Below are positions 27,258 through 35,529 of a stretch of 59,741 nt of DNA, piece by piece; the first letter of the stretch is position 1; each line of letters opens with the position of its first letter. The translations under genes were made by a program, and so were the position numbers. The notes beneath the pieces were generated by a model that saw only the letters and a list, made by a program, of their open reading frames with translations, searched no databases and was not told the DNA's origin. This DNA comes from Planctomycetaceae bacterium. Lineage in GTDB: Bacteria > Planctomycetota > Planctomycetia > Pirellulales > Pirellulaceae. The stretch spans positions 1 to 59,741 of the forward strand of contig DUDC01000314.1 of assembly GCA_012959465.1 (NCBI GenBank), in the 5' to 3' direction.

Positions 27258-28436
27258 TTGATCACATTTGATTTCCACAAGGTCCGCATCCCATTCCGTT
27301 TTTCGTACGGGCACGCCAAGAAGCGGCATTCTGAGTTGGAGGCGATCATCGTCATCGCAACCGATTCAGACGGCGTGCAGGGCTACGGTGAAGCCGTTCC
27401 GAGAACGTACGTCACGGGTGAAACGTGCGAGTCCATTCTCCATATCGCTCCCACGCTGGCTCGACAAGCACTCGCCGGCGGAGAAGACCAGGCGGCAGTC
27501 CAACACTGTTTGGGAGAAATCGCCAATCAACCGTCCGATACAGTGCCCAGTTGCGCACTGTGTGCGATCGACACCGCTCTGCTCTGCCTGGAGGCCAACC
27601 GCCAGGGCACTTCGGTTGCGAAAATGCTGGGAGGCGAATTACCGTGCGAATTGGTCTACTCCGCTTCGATTGGCCTGGGTAACAAGGCGGCGATGCTGGC
27701 CACACTTTTGAGCTATCGGGCGGCCGGAATCCAACACTTTAAGGTCAAGGTAGGCGGTGAAAGTGACTTTCGACGCATAAAGTGGATCCGCCGCATTTTG
27801 GGTGCTGATATTACCCTGTTTGCCGATGCCAACGCAAAATGGGGGCGAGAGGAGGCCGTTCGAAACATCGAACAGCTGGCAAAACTGGGCGTCTGGGCGC
27901 TCGAAGAACCACTACGTACGGCCGATCCACCGGAAACAATTCATGGCTTTTTGAACCGTCGCCTTGTGCTCGACGACGAACACTGGAAAACTTACCAGTG
28001 GCTGCGAGATCGATCGGCCATCCCCTTGATCGCGGACGAGAGTCTAATCTGTCCCCAAACAGCGAGAAACATCATCGATTATAAGGCGTTTGACATACTC
28101 AATGTGCGGCTCTCCAAGTGTGGGGGAACCCATCTGAGTGGTGAGATGATCCAGATAGCTCGCACCGCGGGTCTTGGATTTTCTTGTTGTGCCATGGTGG
28201 GTGAGACTGCTATTCTCGCTACAGTAGGATCCCATTTTGCCACGGCTTTTGCTGATCACAAATTGGTCCAAGGACATTCACACCGCGTTTTGCATCGTAC
28301 GCGGTTTGTCCGCGGCGAGCCTGCTATGAAGCGGGGAGGTAAACTGCGTGTAGAACAAGTCAGCGGCCTCGGCTTACAACTCGATACAGATGGACTCGAA
28401 AAAGTGACCGTGTCACACGAGAGAATAACCACATGA
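27258..28436 (+). CDS. enolase-superfamily enzyme (mandelate racemase/muconate lactonizing group, dipeptide-epimerase-like)
   Basis: 392 residues from a TTG preceded by AGGA. A capping domain (residues 1-115, with SYGHAKKRHSELEAIIVIATDSDGVQGYGEAVPR) precedes the barrel. Catalytic residues fit the MLE subgroup: Lys162-x-Lys164 (HFKVKVGG), metal ligands Asp190 (FADANAKW), Glu216 (WALEEPL) and Asp260 (IADESL), and Lys287 (RLSKCGG) on the opposite strand. With a lysine on both sides this is the racemase/epimerase or cycloisomerase arrangement, as in L-Ala-D/L-Glu epimerases. It has an extra HWKTYQWLRDRSA insertion before the Asp260 strand. The start overlaps no gene; the stop overlaps the next gene by ATGA. 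Confidence 0.9.
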   Translation: MITFDFHKVRIPFRFSYGHAKKRHSELEAIIVIATDSDGVQGYGEAVPRTYVTGETCESILHIAPTLARQALAGGEDQAAVQHCLGEIANQPSDTVPSCALCAIDTALLCLEANRQGTSVAKMLGGELPCELVYSASIGLGNKAAMLATLLSYRAAGIQHFKVKVGGESDFRRIKWIRRILGADITLFADANAKWGREEAVRNIEQLAKLGVWALEEPLRTADPPETIHGFLNRRLVLDDEHWKTYQWLRDRSAIPLIADESLICPQTARNIIDYKAFDILNVRLSKCGGTHLSGEMIQIARTAGLGFSCCAMVGETAILATVGSHFATAFADHKLVQGHSHRVLHRTRFVRGEPAMKRGGKLRVEQVSGLGLQLDTDGLEKVTVSHERITT

Positions 28437-29188
28437 GACAATTTAATGTCATTATCCTCGCAGGAGGCGAGAAGGGACCACTTTACGAAACGACGAAATT
28501 CGTAGAGAAGGCGCTGTTGCCGATCCACGGTATTCCCATGGTGTCGCGAGTCATTGACGCCTTTCATGCATGCGAGCAGGTCGAGAACATCGTTGTTGTG
28601 GGATCAGCCAACTTGGATAACCTCGAATCGATGAAGAAAGTTCGCAAGCGAATTTTCACCGGGATGACTCTCGTCCAGAACATTGTGCAGGCCATCACAT
28701 ACGTTAAACACCGGCTGTATCGCAGTGCGTCGGACCATGATGGCTATGTCATCTCTTTCTGCGATGCTGTCTTTCTCACACCTGAGATCATCGCAGACAC
28801 GCTGCGTTCGATCGAATCCACCGACGGCGATCTGGTTTTGCACTACGTCGAGAAGACATCGTTTGAAGACGCAAACCTTCCGGTGGAACGAACGTACATT
28901 CCGGTAGCGGGTAAAAACTACACCGGCACGACGATTTACTACGTGAAGAAATTTCGCCACGTGATTACCGCCTTGCCGAAACTCGCGAAGCTGCGAAAGT
29001 ATCGCAAGGACCCCGAGCAATTGCTAGAAATCCTCGCCTGTTCTGGTAAAGATATTCCGGAGATCGAACAAGCGTTGAGCCAGGAACTCGATATCGACGT
29101 CAAGATACGTGTCTCACCACATCCTGAACTCGGTTTGGATGTCGACAAACCAACGGACCTTGAGTTGGCCGTGCAACTCTTGTCCTAA
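28433..29188 (+). CDS. nucleotidyltransferase family protein (MobA/IspD/RfbA-like fold)
   Basis: 251 residues. The start codon overlaps the upstream stop (ATGA), so it is translationally coupled to the enolase-superfamily gene. The N-terminus VIILAGGEKGPLYETTKF with Lys26-ALLPIHGIPMV is the nucleotide-binding signature of NTP transferases. Asp111 (SFCDAVFL) is the expected metal ligand after the third strand, and the C-terminal LGLDVDKPTDLELA matches the 'D-V-D-x-P-x-D-L' finish of this fold. Family members transfer a nucleotide to a phosphorylated acceptor (sugar phosphate, molybdopterin, lactate phosphate). The acceptor here is unknown, and the pairing with an epimerase and a permease is not one I recognise. 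Confidence 0.85.
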   Translation: MRQFNVIILAGGEKGPLYETTKFVEKALLPIHGIPMVSRVIDAFHACEQVENIVVVGSANLDNLESMKKVRKRIFTGMTLVQNIVQAITYVKHRLYRSASDHDGYVISFCDAVFLTPEIIADTLRSIESTDGDLVLHYVEKTSFEDANLPVERTYIPVAGKNYTGTTIYYVKKFRHVITALPKLAKLRKYRKDPEQLLEILACSGKDIPEIEQALSQELDIDVKIRVSPHPELGLDVDKPTDLELAVQLLS

Positions 29189-29210
29189 ATGTGATGCTGG
29201 CCGTTTAGGA
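29183..29210. terminator. inverted repeat spanning two convergent stop codons, possible bidirectional terminator
   Basis: TCCTAAA and TTTAGGA form a 7-bp stem with a 14-base loop, and each arm contains the stop codon of one of the two convergent genes (nucleotidyltransferase and VTT protein). No T-run follows, so termination strength is doubtful. Confidence 0.35.
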
Positions 29211-29936
29211 GTCCGTCGGCCGCATGATGTTGACGACGCGCTTGAGTACTAGAGGTAGCGTGCCCAGCAGTGCAAATGCCAACAGCAACTGGACCGAGAC
29301 AATCGCGGACAGATCCTCTCCTGCCAATGTCTTGAGATCAGGAAAGGTCGAGCCAGCGTACGCGTAAGCGACCGTCGCGGGGAACATCCCCAACTGGCTG
29401 ACCCACCAAAACGTACGGACCCGTAAACGAGTCAAGCCCATCACGGCGTTAAGGATGAAAAACGGAACAAGGGGAATCAACCTCAAACTGAACAGATAGA
29501 ACGCCCCTTGTTCATCCAGATTTTTGTTGATGCCCTCCAACCGATCGCCGAATCGACGATTCACCCAATCTCGCAGCAAATGCCGGCTCAGCAAGAACGC
29601 CACCGTCGCTCCCATCGTCGAGGCAAAACTGACCAACAAAGCGGCCGGCAGTACGCCAAAATACCAACCGTAGACAAGCGTCAAGACGGTGGCTCCTGGC
29701 AACGACAAACCTGCGATAGAGACGTAAATCAGAAATGCGGCACCAAATACCAGCAGCGGATGTTCGGCTTGATAGGCATGCAACGCCGTTTCATGCTCGG
29801 CCAAGCTCGCCACAGTAATCTGATCACCGTATCGGACGCTAAGCCAGACAACCAGCGATAACAGTGCGACGATCAGACATACTCGACCTCTCATCGAACG
29901 GGTTGCTGGTGACGAGTTTGTGTCCGCTGCGCTCAT
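29205..29936 (-). CDS. TVP38/TMEM64-family (VTT domain) membrane protein
   Basis: 243 residues with about five to six hydrophobic helices. The VTT/DedA-type core is clear: LSLPGATVLTLVYGWYFG, ALLVSFASTMGATVAFLLSRHLLRDWV, then GAFYLFSLRLIPLVPFFILNAVMGLTRLRVRTFWWVSQLGMFP with the conserved 'F-x-x-R-x-x-P-x-x-P-F' pattern. Family members are polytopic inner-membrane proteins; DedA relatives scramble or flip lipids such as undecaprenyl phosphate, but TVP38 members are poorly characterised. It reads toward the TauE operon and ends 17 bases from it. Upstream is the third palindromic repeat. Confidence 0.9.
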   Translation of the reverse strand: MSAADTNSSPATRSMRGRVCLIVALLSLVVWLSVRYGDQITVASLAEHETALHAYQAEHPLLVFGAAFLIYVSIAGLSLPGATVLTLVYGWYFGVLPAALLVSFASTMGATVAFLLSRHLLRDWVNRRFGDRLEGINKNLDEQGAFYLFSLRLIPLVPFFILNAVMGLTRLRVRTFWWVSQLGMFPATVAYAYAGSTFPDLKTLAGEDLSAIVSVQLLLAFALLGTLPLVLKRVVNIMRPTDS

Positions 29937-29981
29937 GATGGTGGCACTATGTACCAGATCTCACCGATCCGCAATGTGGCA

Positions 29982-30009
29982 GTAGGTCACTTTCGCCGAA
30001 AGTGACCAC
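29982..30009. repeat. palindromic intergenic repeat, copy 3
   Basis: The left arm GTAGGTCACTTTCG is perfect. After a single C, the right arm begins CGAAAGTGACC and then loses the T of CCTAC. The copy lies in the divergent region between the VTT gene and the TIM-barrel gene. Confidence 0.88.
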
Positions 30010-30209
30010 GATCTCCGTACATCGTTCCGTTGGAGACAGCGACGATGGAAGACGATAAGACAAAGCGGATTGGGAACCGGTTAAACACTGCGCTATATTT
30101 TACGTCGAACTACTCACTCGCTTGTGATCCGATCTGTTCCTGGATACGATACTCGGCACTACCCAATCGCACCCAAAGCACTGTTCGGAACATAACTGAG
30201 AGCATGGCC

Positions 30210-31031
30210 ATGAAACTCGCTATTTGCAACGAAACGTTTAAGGACTGGCCATTCGATAAGGCGTTCGCCTATGCGCGACAAGCTGGCTACACGGGCATCG
30301 AGATAGCTCCGTTTACAATGAACAAAGATGCTTACCAAATCACGCCAGCGATGCGAAGCGATACGCGTGATCTGGCAGCGGAACATGAATTGGAAGTCGT
30401 TGGTTTGCACTGGCTACTCGCCTTCACCGAAGGATACTATCTCACATCTCCAGATAAGGACGTTCAACGCCGAACGGGCGAGTACTTAGCCGAGTTGGCT
30501 CGGCTCTGTCGCGACCTCACAGGCAAGGTCTTAGTGTTGGGATCACCGTTTCAGCGAAACCTTCTTGAGGGTGTCAGCCACGACGAAGCCATGGAGTACG
30601 CGATGACCACGATTCGTGTGGCGATCGATACGTTTGAGCAGTGCGAGGTTGTGCTGGCATTAGAGCCCCTTGGACCGCAGGAGGGTGACTTCTTGTTGAC
30701 GGCCGATGCGGGGCGGGAGTTGCTGGAGATGATCGACTCGCCCGCCTGTAAACTACACTTGGACGTCAAGGCGATGTCCACCGAGTCGACATCGATCGAA
30801 CAGATCATTCGAAAGCACGCGGACGTGATGGTTCATTTTCACGCCAATGATGCCAATCGACGCGGCCCTGGGATGGGCGACATCGAATTCGAACCCATCA
30901 TTCGGACCCTCCGTGACGTCAACTACGAGGGTTGGATATCCGTGGAGATCTTCGATTATGATCCGGGCGTCGAAACGCTTGTCGATGAGAGTATCAACTG
31001 CTTGAACCGGTGCCTGGCAGCGACCACGTGA
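30210..31031 (+). CDS. sugar phosphate isomerase/epimerase family TIM-barrel protein
   Basis: 273 residues from the ATG at MKLAICNETFKDWPFDKAF, the usual beginning for the family; GAGAG is eight bases before it and another ATG lies two codons earlier. The frame is open 60 codons further upstream, but that stretch contains unlikely text and begins close to a palindromic repeat. Barrel landmarks are GYTGIEIAPF, VVGLHWLL, KVLVLGSP, VLALEPLGP, CKLHLDVKAMS, MVHFHANDANRRGPGMGDI and WISVEIFDYD. Glu, Asp, His and Glu at the strand ends fit the xylose-isomerase-type metal site. Unlike the barrel near 23 kb, it lacks a signal peptide and is cytoplasmic. The substrate is unknown. Confidence 0.88.
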   Translation: MKLAICNETFKDWPFDKAFAYARQAGYTGIEIAPFTMNKDAYQITPAMRSDTRDLAAEHELEVVGLHWLLAFTEGYYLTSPDKDVQRRTGEYLAELARLCRDLTGKVLVLGSPFQRNLLEGVSHDEAMEYAMTTIRVAIDTFEQCEVVLALEPLGPQEGDFLLTADAGRELLEMIDSPACKLHLDVKAMSTESTSIEQIIRKHADVMVHFHANDANRRGPGMGDIEFEPIIRTLRDVNYEGWISVEIFDYDPGVETLVDESINCLNRCLAATT

Positions 31032-31133
31032 GCTTGCTCACCCTACGGACGTGACATGTTGTCGCTGGTACCCTTGATTCACTATCCAGCACGGACGTGC
31101 AAGGTAGAATAGAGCCAAGGATTGAAGACTGCT

Positions 31134-31162
31134 TGGACAACGTCCGGTGACTACCTATACTA
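31134..31162 (+). promoter_or_regulatory. sigma70-type promoter for the ferredoxin gene
   Basis: TTGGAC and TATACT are separated by 17 bases. The predicted start site leaves a leader of about 105 bases before the ferredoxin ATG. The spacing is ideal and both hexamers are near consensus, making this the best-looking promoter in the window. Confidence 0.6.
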
Positions 31163-31273
31163 ACTCCCCCGCTCTTTTGGGGCCTTGCGGTCGCGGGCAA
31201 CGCAACGCGAGATTCAGACCCGTTATTCGCCGTAAGTTACTTTTAGGCAACTATTTACATACGGAGCTGCCCA

Positions 31274-31666
31274 ATGGGCAAGAAAGCACCTCGTAAGAAA
31301 GTACCGAAGGAGTTGGCGGTGATCAATGCCGACAACTGCACGGGGTGTGAGTCGTGCATTGAGGTTTGTCCTGTCGATTGCATCACGATGATCACTCGCA
31401 GTCACGGCGTAAAGAGCGTTCAGGCATGGTGCGAGATCGACCTGGATCGCTGCGTCGGTTGCGAAGTATGCGTCCACATCCCACAAAAAAAGACGAACCC
31501 GTACGAACTGCTGGTCTGCCCCTGGGACGCGATCGAAATGGTGGCGACCGAAGACGTTGCCCATGTCGTGGCTCAAATCGGCGGTCCACCCGACTACATT
31601 GCTGATAATTGGGACCGTCTGGTAGGGACAGCCCACCATCTCGCCACGCTCCGCGCCACTAAATAG
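31274..31666 (+). CDS. dicluster ferredoxin (4Fe-4S), second motif with insertion
   Basis: 130 residues, ATG behind GGAG at 8-base spacing. The first cluster motif is canonical, C22-x2-C25-x2-C28-x3-C32-P (NCTGCESCIEVCP). The second has C60-x2-C63-x2-C66 but the last cysteine, C82-P, comes after 15 residues (VHIPQKKTNPYELLV) instead of three. A basic N-terminus and a 45-residue C-terminal tail (HVVAQIGGPPDYIADNW) flank the domain. It is likely a cytoplasmic electron carrier. Whether the second site builds a 4Fe-4S or, owing to the loop, a differently tuned cluster cannot be told from sequence. It is transcribed alone from a good promoter. Confidence 0.88.
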   Translation: MGKKAPRKKVPKELAVINADNCTGCESCIEVCPVDCITMITRSHGVKSVQAWCEIDLDRCVGCEVCVHIPQKKTNPYELLVCPWDAIEMVATEDVAHVVAQIGGPPDYIADNWDRLVGTAHHLATLRATK

Positions 31667-31750
31667 GCCTAGCACACGGTCAATTTTGATCTTCGGGTAG
31701 AGCCACAGTTCGTAACCCGATGCGTGCCAACGCTACTTTTTAGTCGTGAC

Positions 31751-33016
31751 CTACTCTAAGCCGGGAATTGATTCCAATCCCAGCAAGTCGTCGATTGTCT
31801 GGCGGCGTCGGATCAAATGTGGTTGTCCGTCGTGGACCAGAACTTCGGCTGAAATCGGTTTGGAATTGTAATTGGACGACATGACAAAGCCGTACGCTCC
31901 GGCTCGCTCGATAATCAGTAGATCACCCACATTGGCAACGGGCAATTCACGTGTGGCAACGAAACCACCTTCTTCCTGAGTGAATATATCGCCAGACTCA
32001 CAGAGCGGGCCTCCGACAACCACCGACTGCATTTTATCCGACGGCTGCTGACTACAGATCGACATCGGGTGATAGGATCCGTAGAGAATGGGCCGCGCGA
32101 GATTATTGAAACCGGCATCCACCAGATAGAACAGATTCTCTCCCATTTGCTTCACGGCGCGTATTTCGGTGATCAGATACCCCGACTCCGCGACCAAGTA
32201 CCGCCCCGGTTCGATTTCCAGGCTCAGGCGATGCCCAAACTCGTCTTGCAGTCGCTGTCGACTGGCGTCCCAAAGTTGAAAATACTGTTCCAAATCGACG
32301 TATTCATCTTTCTCCTCGTAGAGTGTTGGCAGGCCACCGCCGGCACTAATGCTCGTGATGGACCGCCCAACGATTTTCGCGGTCGCTTCCATTGCGCCAC
32401 ACACTTCGGCGAGGTGCTGTAAATCGGTCCCGGAGCCAATGTGCATGTGCAATCCGGTCACGGCAAGGCCGTGCCGGTCGGCAATCTGCAGGCAATCATC
32501 AACCTGGTCATGCCAGATTCCATGCTTCGACTGGGGCCCACCCGTATTGGTTTTCTGACTGTGCCCATGGCCAAATCCGGGATTGATGCGGAGGGTGACG
32601 CCGGCTCCAGGCAGGCGGCGACCAATCTGTTCCAGCATGTCCGGGGACCCACAATTCACATGGATCCCATGTTCGACGACCAAATCGAGAGTTTCTTCGT
32701 CAAATATGTCGGCCGTGTAGACGATTTGTGGCGGACCACCTTGCGCGGCATACCCGGCGGCAAAAGCGCGGTGAATTTCCCCGCCGCTGACCGAATCGAC
32801 CAAGACTCCTAGCTGCCTCATCAAGTGGAGAATCGCAATGTTCGAACAGGCTTTTTGCGCGTATCGAATCACATCAAACGCGAAGAGATCGGCCACTCTT
32901 TGTCGAATCGTGTCGGTCTCGTAGACGTAACACGGCGTTCCAAACTTCTCGGCAAGGTCCCGAACGCCCACTCCCGCGATTTCGCGGCGCTGCAGATCAA
33001 ATTGGACAGGCGACAT
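31751..33016 (-). CDS. lysA: diaminopimelate decarboxylase
   Basis: 421 residues, the normal length. A PLP-dependent fold-type III enzyme that decarboxylates meso-diaminopimelate to L-lysine. The PLP lysine is K55 (IRYAQKACSNIAIL), His192 lies in HIGSGTD, and the C-terminal half has GPLCESGD (the Cys-Glu-Ser-x-Asp region contributed across the dimer interface) and GAYGFVMSSNYN. The sequence ISAGGGLP is the phosphate-binding glycine loop. The start ATG has only a weak GAG upstream. It is alone on its strand, ahead of the ferredoxin gene in convergent orientation. A hairpin lies about 110 bases upstream in the leader region. Confidence 0.96.
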   Translation of the reverse strand: MSPVQFDLQRREIAGVGVRDLAEKFGTPCYVYETDTIRQRVADLFAFDVIRYAQKACSNIAILHLMRQLGVLVDSVSGGEIHRAFAAGYAAQGGPPQIVYTADIFDEETLDLVVEHGIHVNCGSPDMLEQIGRRLPGAGVTLRINPGFGHGHSQKTNTGGPQSKHGIWHDQVDDCLQIADRHGLAVTGLHMHIGSGTDLQHLAEVCGAMEATAKIVGRSITSISAGGGLPTLYEEKDEYVDLEQYFQLWDASRQRLQDEFGHRLSLEIEPGRYLVAESGYLITEIRAVKQMGENLFYLVDAGFNNLARPILYGSYHPMSICSQQPSDKMQSVVVGGPLCESGDIFTQEEGGFVATRELPVANVGDLLIIERAGAYGFVMSSNYNSKPISAEVLVHDGQPHLIRRRQTIDDLLGLESIPGLE

Positions 33017-33125
33017 CTCGATAGACTTCCAGTTTCAAAAACAAAGGACTCAGAAGAGAACTCATACAACTCAAGGGCGGTTCCCTCTGGACTGACGCCC
33101 GTAGAGTGGCTCAGGTTCGCCTCAC

Positions 33126-33149
33126 CGTACCGCATTGCATAGCGGTACG
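33126..33149. promoter_or_regulatory. hairpin in the lysA leader region
   Basis: CGTACCGC and GCGGTACG form a perfect 8-bp stem with an 8-base loop (ATTGCATA), 110 bases upstream of the lysA start. It does not resemble the lysine riboswitch, which is far larger. It may be an operator or RNA element; no T-run follows. Confidence 0.35.
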
Positions 33150-33159
33150 ATAGTCTACA

Positions 33160-33193
33160 AAAACGGCCCGGCTATTTTAGGCCGGGCCGTTTT
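33160..33193 (-). terminator. intrinsic terminator after the secreted hypothetical gene
   Basis: AAAACGGCCCGGC and GCCGGGCCGTTTT form a perfect 13-bp stem, very GC-rich inside, around an 8-base loop. It begins 28 bases after the stop of the minus-strand gene at 33.2 kb and carries four U's at the minus-strand 3' end. Confidence 0.85.
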
Positions 33194-33220
33194 AGATTTC
33201 TATTCGTAGAATCGTGTTGG

Positions 33221-34855
33221 CTAGAATCCACCGCCGAGGGCGCCCATCGCCTGTTGAACACCAACACCGATCAGTTTCAATACCCCATCCTCTAGGACCA
33301 GTTGGTATCGCGCTCCATTGGGGATTGCATCCACCACGACCTCGACGTGATCTCGATCACCCATCTGGTCAACGGCGGCCAAAATCGGCGGCGGGACATT
33401 GCCATCGGCGAATTGAGCGCCGAACTTGATGAGCTTGCCAACCGAGGCTCGCATCGAAACAGCCTTGACGGGCTTCGAGCTGGTTCCAGCCGCGATCACC
33501 TTGACGCTGTCCACCGCGTCCTTACCAACGCAGAGGTAAGCCGCATCGGGACTGATGCCAATCGCGATTTCCAATTTGTCGCCAAACACTTGGCGGGCGG
33601 CGTCCTCATCGGGGACTGGCACTTCCAATAAGTGAATCGTCGTCTTTCCAACTTTGGCCACGTCCAATTGAACTTCGGGGAAATTCGGTTCCTGTTTGCC
33701 CAGTGCAACGATCTCACGGATGGTTTCGTTTAGCTTTTCGCCTGCCCCGATGTGAATGGCCGCTGCAAATTGAAGGCTCGTTCCATCCAACACGACAGCA
33801 CCGACGGCATCCAATTTGCCACTACCGACCGTCGCGGCAGCAACGTCCAACAAGTCACTAACAACTTTTTCGGCGGCAGCCCGCGCCTGCTCGTTGGGGA
33901 AGTTGCTGTCATCCTGTAGCTCTTTGACCACCGAAGTGCGAAACCCTTTGAGCAATTCGGCGTACACCTCAACTTGAGCCTTCCCGATGGTGGTTGACGT
34001 GTTAAAGGTCACCGCTGCGTCCGAATCAAGTACAGCACCGAATTCTGTCTCAGCGTCTTGAATGTAGCCCAACTGTTCGGCCAATTCGCTGCCCTGATCC
34101 GCGGTCAAGCTATAGCCAAGGCTAATCTGTTTGTTTTCCTGGTCGATGGTCAACCCCATCTCAAACACATCACCTTGCGTCACCAGCATTTCCATGTTCT
34201 TGATGCTGGCGTCACTCAGATTTTCTTGAAACTGAGTTTGCGATTCGTTTTCGATGAACTGGCTGGCTTGGGCGAATTGATCCTTCATTGTCTGGATGAG
34301 CATCTGACGCAACGCCATCGGAATCCGCTGGATGTGCACACGGGCACCGAAGTTGTAGCGCTTGTCCAATCCCTCCAGCAATGCGGCTGGATTGGCCGGC
34401 AGATTGCCCAGTCCGGCGGCGTTGTCCGAAACGAAGACGTACTTGCCTTCCTGTTTGATGAAGACCGGCTGTGGACCAGCCACACGCCATACGCCATTGC
34501 CGTCATCGGCAATCGGCCCAAGTTGCGTGCTGATGATCGTCTTCAGTGCATCGAAGTCCTTGACTGGAATGAAACCCAAACCAGTCGGCATCGGTCCATT
34601 GATTTCAACCAGGATCCCAGCCGGAATGGTCGTATCCAACATTTGGATGTACTGGCCGCCCATCAGCTGCAACATGCCGGCCATTTGTGGCACACCAGCC
34701 GCTTCGGCAGCATATTGAATGTCGGCCATCGTCTCGTCGACGCTCGACAACGCGATGACGACCGCTGGTTTTTGCTGTGCTCGCAATGGCATTGCAAATA
34801 AGAGCAGGGCGGCAACCGCCATCGATACACGCCGCAAATAACACGAATTGATCAC
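33221..34855 (-). CDS. large secreted hypothetical protein
   Basis: About 544 residues. The GTG start is set by a perfect AAGGAG six bases before it; an in-frame TTG seven codons upstream would overlap that site. The N-terminus (SCYLRRVSMAVAALLLFAMPLRAQQ) is a signal peptide. The mature protein lacks cysteine-rich or catalytic motifs and alternates helices with strands (VVIALSSVDETMADIQYAAEAAG, PAGILVEINGPMPTGLGFIPVKDFDAL, KAVSMRASVGKLIKFG), ending in a glycine-rich AMGALGGGF. It is composed of what look like two related halves. I recall similar long secreted proteins in planctomycetes without a function. A strong terminator follows. Confidence 0.75.
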   Translation of the reverse strand: MINSCYLRRVSMAVAALLLFAMPLRAQQKPAVVIALSSVDETMADIQYAAEAAGVPQMAGMLQLMGGQYIQMLDTTIPAGILVEINGPMPTGLGFIPVKDFDALKTIISTQLGPIADDGNGVWRVAGPQPVFIKQEGKYVFVSDNAAGLGNLPANPAALLEGLDKRYNFGARVHIQRIPMALRQMLIQTMKDQFAQASQFIENESQTQFQENLSDASIKNMEMLVTQGDVFEMGLTIDQENKQISLGYSLTADQGSELAEQLGYIQDAETEFGAVLDSDAAVTFNTSTTIGKAQVEVYAELLKGFRTSVVKELQDDSNFPNEQARAAAEKVVSDLLDVAAATVGSGKLDAVGAVVLDGTSLQFAAAIHIGAGEKLNETIREIVALGKQEPNFPEVQLDVAKVGKTTIHLLEVPVPDEDAARQVFGDKLEIAIGISPDAAYLCVGKDAVDSVKVIAAGTSSKPVKAVSMRASVGKLIKFGAQFADGNVPPPILAAVDQMGDRDHVEVVVDAIPNGARYQLVLEDGVLKLIGVGVQQAMGALGGGF

Positions 34856-35119
34856 CGTGGTCTCCTTAGAATTCAAACATTGCGTTTGTTGCTATCAAAT
34901 TGCAGAATTGGCACAAAAGAACGGGACAACAGAATTGAACCGGAGTGGCCAAACCGACCTTGTGTATACCTCATTCAAGGGTTGAGAGTTTCAACCCTTC
35001 CCCCGAGTCTATCCAATGGCGGGGGAGCGTGTGGCGAGAGCCGTCACGTAGACCGTGTCGGAACAGGACCTGCCGGACGCTGCGTCAGAGCCGCTCGCGG
35101 CTATTCTAGCTGGCCGCAT

Positions 35120-35341
35120 TTAACGCTCGCGGTAAACGATACGGCCTTTGCTGAGGTCGTACGGGGATAACTCAACCCGTACTTTGTCGCCCGGAACGAT
35201 TCGAATGAAGTTCTTCCTCATTTTTCCCGCTACATGGGCGAGCACTTCCGTGCCTGTCTCTAATTGCACTCGAAACCTTGTATTCGCCAGGGCCTGCGTC
35301 ACGGTACCGTCCACCTCAAACGCGTCTTCTTTCTTTACCAC
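35120..35341 (-). CDS. infA: translation initiation factor IF-1
   Basis: 73 residues, a single S1/OB-fold domain. The family core is nearly invariant here: [26 protein letters not shown] split into motif FRVQLETG and [14 protein letters not shown], then [21 protein letters not shown]-1 binds the ribosomal A site with IF-2 and IF-3 during initiation. The start is the GTG ([14 protein letters not shown]), with GGAG seven bases upstream; a TTG four codons earlier would overlap this ribosome-binding site. It is downstream of the secretin-like gene on the same strand with a 188-base gap containing a hairpin. The gene is separated from ribosomal protein operons in this window. Confidence 0.95.
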   Translation of the reverse strand: MVKKEDAFEVDGTVTQALANTRFRVQLETGTEVLAHVAGKMRKNFIRIVPGDKVRVELSPYDLSKGRIVYRER

Positions 35342-35371
35342 ACAATTCTCCAAATCACCGATCGTAAACTG

Positions 35372-35394
35372 GTTTCAGACACAACGTCTGAAAC
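35372..35394. promoter_or_regulatory. hairpin in the infA leader
   Basis: GTTTCAGAC and GTCTGAAAC are a perfect 9-bp inverted repeat around ACAAC, ending 31 bases before the infA start on the minus strand. No T-run follows on the minus strand, so it is more likely an operator or leader structure than a terminator. Confidence 0.45.
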
Positions 35395-35529
35395 AAAACA
35401 CAAATATAGGCGTCTGGTCCCAGAAAAGTCCACCACAAACACCAAAAAACACGGCGATTCGAGGCATAAATCCGTGTGGGACTCGCGACCGTGCTTCCCC
35501 CCAGGGCCATGCAATCGCACCGACATTTA

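Noticed and set aside
27763..27780. Further copy of the palindromic repeat in the enolase-superfamily gene (GAAAGTGACTTTCG)
   Set aside because: It shares only the short inner words and encodes a normal stretch of the protein (GESDFRR); it is not an element copy.
33126..33149. Lysine riboswitch in front of lysA
   Set aside because: Only a single 8-bp hairpin is present; the lysine riboswitch needs a five-helix junction far longer than this leader structure.
34058..34801. 247-codon plus-strand frame opposite the secreted hypothetical gene
   Set aside because: The minus-strand frame has a perfect ribosome-binding site and signal peptide; the plus frame is its shadow.
34977..34999. Terminator behind infA (AAGGGTTGA ... 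TCAACCCTT)
   Set aside because: The 9-bp stem is followed by no T-run on either strand and lies 120 bases beyond the gene.
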